64,000 nucleotides of DNA from Planctomycetota bacterium (lineage in GTDB: Bacteria > Planctomycetota > B15-G4 > JADJEK01), in NCBI GenBank assembly GCA_016709145.1, contig JADJEK010000013.1:62001-126000 (forward strand), given 5' to 3'. How positions within the stretch are numbered: the first letter of the stretch is position 1; every line of letters starts with the position of its first letter. Below the pieces are notes generated by a model that had not been told where the DNA came from, did no database searches, and saw only the letters and a list, made by a program, of their open reading frames with translations. A program made the position numbers and the translations under genes. Below, one piece after another: positions 60,960 to 64,000 of the stretch.

Positions 60960-61276
60960 AGCGTGTCGGTTCCTGTGCAAATGAGGGGCATCGAGGAAAC
61001 GGCCGATTTTGACACGCGATCCGGGCGGAAGGAAGGGCCGCGTCGGCGGCGAAGCGTCGCGGTGGTGGAAGACCGTCGACGCAACCGGCTCCGGAACGGG
61101 GACCTAGGAGCGCACGCCGACCACGTGATGGCCGTCCAAGTCGCACTCGGAGCGGCGAATGCGCGATGCCGCGACGTCGGGAACTCGGACACCGCGGCGC
61201 CCGACTCGCATCGAAGGCCGGCGCCGGTGTCCCTGGGCGAATCCTCTCGCAACCGGGACACCGACCGGAGATCCCC
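60960..61276. other. Divergent intergenic region, 317 bp
   Basis: Between pckG and the spondin_N gene. A perfect TTGACA occurs at 61009-61014 on the plus strand, but no -10 follows at proper distance. An inverted repeat at 61225-61263 is listed separately. Nothing gene-like was found. Confidence 0.4.
61225..61263. repeat. Inverted repeat upstream of the spondin_N gene
   Basis: Perfect nine-base arms CGGTGTCCC (61225-61233) and GGGACACCG (61255-61263) with a 21-base loop. The right arm ends two bases before the CGGAG ribosome binding site. It could be an operator or an mRNA leader hairpin; 9-bp arms can also occur by chance in such GC-rich DNA. Confidence 0.35.
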
Positions 61277-61951
61277 ATGTCGAAACGCATGTTCATCGTT
61301 CCGTTCGTCGTCGTCGCGGCCGCAGTCGCTTCGGCATCGTCGTCCCGTTCGAGCCCGTCACCCGCTTTCGATCCGACGTCCGAGACCGCTGTGTACCGCG
61401 TCACGTTCACGTCGACCTGGACGGACGTCACGCATCCGGGCGCGTTCCCGGCCGGTGGGCACTACTCGGCGCTGGTCGGTGCGACGCATCGCGGCAACAC
61501 GCGCTTTTGGCACAAGCGCGGCCATGCCTCGTACGGCATCGAGGCGATGGCCGAGGACGGCGATCCGTATCCGCTCGCGGAACGTGTGGAGGCGCGCATC
61601 GCGCAGGGTCGTGCGGATCAGGTGCTGCTCGGCTCGGGGCTCGCGTCGCCGGGTTCCACCTCGATCGTGTTCACGGCGCGACGCGACTTCGCCTACCTGA
61701 CCCTGGTGTCGATGTTGGCGCCGAGTCCGGACTGGTTCGTCGGCGTATCGAGGTTGCCGTTGCGCGCGGGCGAGGTCTGGACGCCGACGATCGAGATCCC
61801 GCTGCGTCCGTGGGACGCCGGGACCGACCAGGGCAAGTCGTTCAACTCCGACGATGCGGACTCGAGCGGCGTCGTGCGGCGCGTGCGGAACAAGTACTTC
61901 AAAAACTCGTCGCCGCCGGTCGGCACGTTCACGATCGAGCGCATCGGCTGA
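61277..61951 (+). CDS. Secreted spondin_N domain protein
   Basis: A 224-residue exported protein. A signal peptide (FIVPFVVVAAAVASASSS) is followed by one complete spondin_N domain. Its pattern is clear: YRVTFTSTWTDVTHPGAFPA, HYSALVGATHRGNTRFW, ASYGIEAMAEDGD, SMLAPSPDWFVGVSRLPL and WDAGTDQGKSFNSDD. In animal F-spondins this domain has a beta-sandwich C2-like fold; in bacteria it occurs in small secreted proteins of unknown role. CGGAG lies six to seven bases before the ATG. Likely extracellular or periplasmic, perhaps binding a lipid or glycan, which is inference only. Confidence 0.82.
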   Translation: MSKRMFIVPFVVVAAAVASASSSRSSPSPAFDPTSETAVYRVTFTSTWTDVTHPGAFPAGGHYSALVGATHRGNTRFWHKRGHASYGIEAMAEDGDPYPLAERVEARIAQGRADQVLLGSGLASPGSTSIVFTARRDFAYLTLVSMLAPSPDWFVGVSRLPLRAGEVWTPTIEIPLRPWDAGTDQGKSFNSDDADSSGVVRRVRNKYFKNSSPPVGTFTIERIG

Positions 61952-62051
61952 TCGGTCGGTCCGGGTCGGCGAGCGTCGGGGCGCGCGGACGATCGGCCTC
62001 GCGCGACGCATGGTTCGAACGAGGCCGTGAACCTCGCGTCGATCGGTTTGC

Positions 62052-62057
62052 TACCGT
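62052..62057 (+). promoter_or_regulatory. Candidate -10 element of rimP (leaderless start)
   Basis: TACCGT followed by seven bases and the ATG at 62065. No ribosome binding site is present, consistent with a leaderless transcript. No -35 is recognisable. Confidence 0.35.
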
Positions 62058-62064
62058 CCCGCGC

Positions 62065-62592
62065 ATGCGACACGACGACGAGGACATCCACGATCACCAC
62101 CCGCCGCGCGAGCAGCGCATGCGCAAGAAGGACAAGAAGCCCGCGCCGCCGATGCCGACCTCGGTCGTCCTCGAAGCCGCGCAGACCGTGGTGACCGCGC
62201 TGCACTGCGAGTTGCTCGAGCACTCGGTGCACCCCGGTGGCCGCGCGCGCTTCGTCGTCGATCGCGATCTGGGCGTCGTCGACGCCGACTTGCTCGTCGA
62301 CCTCGTGCGCGGACTGCATCAGGAACTGACCACGCGCGGTCTCGACCCGACCGACTACGAGATCGAGTTCGAATCACCCGGCAATCACCGACTGTTGTCG
62401 ACTCCGCGCCACGTCGAGCGCTTCGTCGGTCAACGCGTGCGAGCGCTGTTGACGGTCCCGATCGAGGGCCGCAGTTCGATCGTCGGCAAGCTGCTCGGGA
62501 TCGATGCGGGCCGACCGGTCGTGTTGTCCGACGACGGTCGGCGCGTGACGTTGGAGCCGCACGAGATCCGCGAGCTCCGATTGCACGGGTGA
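62065..62592 (+). CDS. rimP: Ribosome maturation factor RimP
   Basis: A 175-residue protein resembling RimP, which binds the 30S subunit and helps its late assembly. The N-terminal domain has LHCELLEHSV and ARFVVDRDLGVVDADLLVD. The diagnostic block EFESPGNHRLLSTPRHVERF corresponds to the family's SSPG-D-R-PL region, with FVGQRVRALL after it. A C-terminal SH3-like domain follows (IVGKLLGIDAGRPVVLSDDG, VTLEPHEIRELRL). The first 30 residues are an extra His/Lys-rich extension. It is not next to nusA-infB, its usual neighbours. Divergence from the canonical motif keeps confidence below certainty. Confidence 0.72.
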   Translation: MRHDDEDIHDHHPPREQRMRKKDKKPAPPMPTSVVLEAAQTVVTALHCELLEHSVHPGGRARFVVDRDLGVVDADLLVDLVRGLHQELTTRGLDPTDYEIEFESPGNHRLLSTPRHVERFVGQRVRALLTVPIEGRSSIVGKLLGIDAGRPVVLSDDGRRVTLEPHEIRELRLHG

Positions 62593-62623
62593 TCCTGTCC
62601 GCGCACGGACCGCCGGCCGCGGC

Positions 62624-63493
62624 TCAGTCGTCCGTCATCAGGTCTTCGGTGGTCGCGAACACGTATTCCTTCGCGCCGATCCCGATGACGAGGAACGACC
62701 CGTCCTTCGAGGACTCGAACGCCGCGATCATCGTCTTGCCGGGCTTCGCCGCGTCGCGCGTCTGACCCCTCACGAACGCGAGGCTGCTGGTTTCGCCGGC
62801 CTTCAGGAACGTCAGCTTCGGCTCGTCGCCGCCGTTCAGCATCACGTCGCGCAGGATCTTGCCCTTCTTGGCGTCGGCCTTCGCGATCTGGATCTGCTGC
62901 GCGGCCGCGGTCTTCGCCAGGGCTTCGAGATCGGCGCGCTCGAGGTACGTGAACTCGGTCGCGGTGTCCTTGAACTTGCCCTTGATGGTCTTCGCCTTCG
63001 CCGTGGTGAACGGGGCGTTCAGCTCGTTCGGACCGAAGCGCACCGTGAACACGTAGCCTTCGCCGTCCTTGTTCTTCGGGAAGCCGATCTCGAGCGACTT
63101 CGCCTGCTTCTTCGGGTCGAGGTCGTAGTGCTTCAACGCCGCCTTGGCTTCGGCCGCGCCGCCGCCGTAGTTGGTGCCGTCGTGATGGAACACGAGCTGG
63201 TAGCCGTCGGCGCCGCCCGAGGTCAGGCCGACGTTGCACTGTCCGGGGAACAGCACGGCGTCCTCGAAGATCAGACCGCCCGCGGTGTCCAACGTCGTCG
63301 CGCCGCCCGAGCCGAGGCGCCAGTTGCGCTGCGATTGCCATTGCGACGCGAACTCGTCGCGCCACGTCGGCGAGCCGTAGACGATCTTCATCTTGCCGCC
63401 CGGCGTCGCGTTGATCTCGGACGGCGGTCCCTTGTCGCCGGCCAGCAGAGAGGCAAGCGCGACGATGGCGAACACGGGCGGAGCGAACTGCAT
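62624..63493 (-). CDS. Secreted DUF2911-like protein
   Basis: A 289-residue protein with a signal peptide (FAPPVFAIVALASLLAG). The region from 30 to 125 (INATPGGKMKIVYGSPTWRD, WRLGSGGATTLD, LFPGQCNVGLTSGG, YQLVFHHDGTNYG) resembles DUF2911, a beta-sandwich family of unknown function in envelope proteins. The remaining half, Lys-rich with a second beta-type region (SFLVIGIGAKEYVF), is unrecognised. GAGGAG precedes the ATG at 63493. Likely periplasmic or outer-envelope. No functional neighbour is evident. Confidence 0.65.
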   Translation of the reverse strand: MQFAPPVFAIVALASLLAGDKGPPSEINATPGGKMKIVYGSPTWRDEFASQWQSQRNWRLGSGGATTLDTAGGLIFEDAVLFPGQCNVGLTSGGADGYQLVFHHDGTNYGGGAAEAKAALKHYDLDPKKQAKSLEIGFPKNKDGEGYVFTVRFGPNELNAPFTTAKAKTIKGKFKDTATEFTYLERADLEALAKTAAAQQIQIAKADAKKGKILRDVMLNGGDEPKLTFLKAGETSSLAFVRGQTRDAAKPGKTMIAAFESSKDGSFLVIGIGAKEYVFATTEDLMTDD

Positions 63494-63712
63494 CGACGGT
63501 CTCCTCGGGTAGGGCTTGGGGGACGGGGCTGCTTGGCCCGCTCGGCGGGGGACGGCTGGATTCGGCGCGACGCTGGACGATTGGCTTGCGGCGCGGCCTC
63601 GTGAGCGACGCCGGTGGCCGCTATGTTCGCGGCCGCGAAGCATCGCCATGCGTGGTCACGGCCGCAAGATGCCGAAACACCCACATCGATGCCGCAAGAT
63701 ACGGGAGGGCGC

Positions 63713-64000
63713 GTGGCTAGTTCCGAACTCGAACAACTTTGCGTGAACACCATCCGGACGTTGTCGATCGACGGCGTGCAGAAGGCGAACTCGGGACATC
63801 CCGGCCTGCCACTCGGCGCCGCGCCGATGGCGTACGCGCTGTGGAACCAGCATCTGCGCTTCGATCCTGCCGACGTCGCCTGGCCGGACCGCGACCGCTT
63901 CGTGCTGTCGGCCGGCCACGGGTCGATGCTGCTCTACTCGCTGTTGCACCTCTACGGCTTCCCGTTGTCGATCGACGATCTGCAGTCGTTCCGGCAGTGG
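63713..64000 (+). CDS. Transketolase, partial (C-terminus beyond window)
   Basis: The first 96 residues of a transketolase run off the right edge. The N-terminus reads NTIRTLSIDGVQKANSGHPG, followed by LPLGAAPMAYALW, VLSAGHGSMLLYSLLHLYG and SIDDLQSFRQ. These include the conserved SGHPG of the substrate/TPP site and the GHGS motif. Transketolase exchanges two-carbon units in the pentose phosphate and Calvin cycles. Start is GTG with GGGAGG just upstream (63703-63708). The gene is well supported despite truncation. Confidence 0.92.
   Translation, partial: MASSELEQLCVNTIRTLSIDGVQKANSGHPGLPLGAAPMAYALWNQHLRFDPADVAWPDRDRFVLSAGHGSMLLYSLLHLYGFPLSIDDLQSFRQW

Noticed and set aside
61009..61014. Perfect TTGACA as a -35 element
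   Set aside because: No -10-like hexamer occurs 15-19 bp downstream, and the sequence is over 260 bp from the nearest plus-strand start.
63661..63700. Repeated GCCGCAAGAT (63661-63670 and 63691-63700) before the transketolase gene
   Set aside because: Only two 10-bp copies with unrelated sequence between them; too little to call an operator or repeat family.
1..64000. CRISPR arrays, tRNA or rRNA genes, prophage or integrative elements
   Set aside because: No regularly spaced repeats, cloverleaf-forming segments, rRNA motifs, integrase or phage structural genes were recognised anywhere in the window.

Overview
The window is 64 kb of very GC-rich (roughly two-thirds GC) bacterial chromosome with tightly packed genes on both strands. 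Many neighbours overlap by ATGA or GTGA. The best taxonomic pointer is the adjacent pair of a secreted cytochrome-type DUF1549/DUF1553 protein (18992-23380) and a Tat-exported DUF1501 protein (23441-24871), a combination typical of Planctomycetota. GTP-type PEP carboxykinase, secreted M28 and S9 peptidases and a bacterial spondin_N protein fit that assignment. This is inferred from protein families, not from a marker tree. No rRNA, tRNA, CRISPR array, phage or intact insertion sequence was seen.

Layout. 1-357: start of an ECF sigma factor gene running off the left edge. 610-6922: PEP synthase plus a two-gene NAD-linked formate dehydrogenase, translationally coupled. 6938-9601 (minus): CoA transferase, membrane protein and carboxylesterase. 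9697-14474: SbcD/SbcC-like (YhaO/YhaN-type) nuclease and ATPase pair. 14603-17029: secreted S9 peptidase. 17139-18542 (minus): soluble PAS chemoreceptor. 18992-24871: the planctomycete pair. 24872-25640: repeat- and hairpin-rich spacer. 25641-28558: unknown protein and HrpB helicase. 28589-33463 (minus): DoxX, VTT/TVP38, GT2 glycosyltransferase and M28 peptidase. 33768-40378: seven-gene membrane-lipid modification operon (DUF1295, two Cfa-like methyltransferases, fatty-acid desaturase, FAD oxidoreductase, DUF1365, DUF2878). 40371-44254: coiled-coil protein, then an NtrB/NtrC-type two-component system behind a near-consensus sigma-54 promoter. 44353-47550 (minus): FeoA/FeoB behind a Fur box and a UreH/NicO-like metal transporter. 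47637-50773 (minus): tandem paralogous B12-binding radical SAM proteins. 51094-53466 (minus): membrane chemoreceptor. 53706-56211 (minus): HflK/HflC and a small membrane protein. 56481-57719: thioredoxin-like/HEAT protein. 57720-60959 (minus): Mrp-DUF971 and PEPCK. 61277-62592: spondin_N protein and RimP. 62624-63493 (minus): DUF2911-like lipoprotein or secreted protein. 63713-64000: start of transketolase.

How the genes work together. Central carbon metabolism recurs: PEP synthase, GTP-PEPCK and transketolase point to active gluconeogenesis, and formate oxidation supplies NADH. The lipid operon probably remodels unsaturated membrane acyl chains by SAM-dependent methylation or cyclopropanation and flavin-dependent oxidation. 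The two-component gene pair next to it is likely autoregulated through sigma-54. Iron uptake is under a recognisable Fur operator. The parts most worth following up are the lipid operon with its tandem direct-repeat operator candidate, the duplicated radical SAM pair, the PEP synthase-formate dehydrogenase coupling, the C-terminal extension of the YhaN-like ATPase, and the spondin_N protein.
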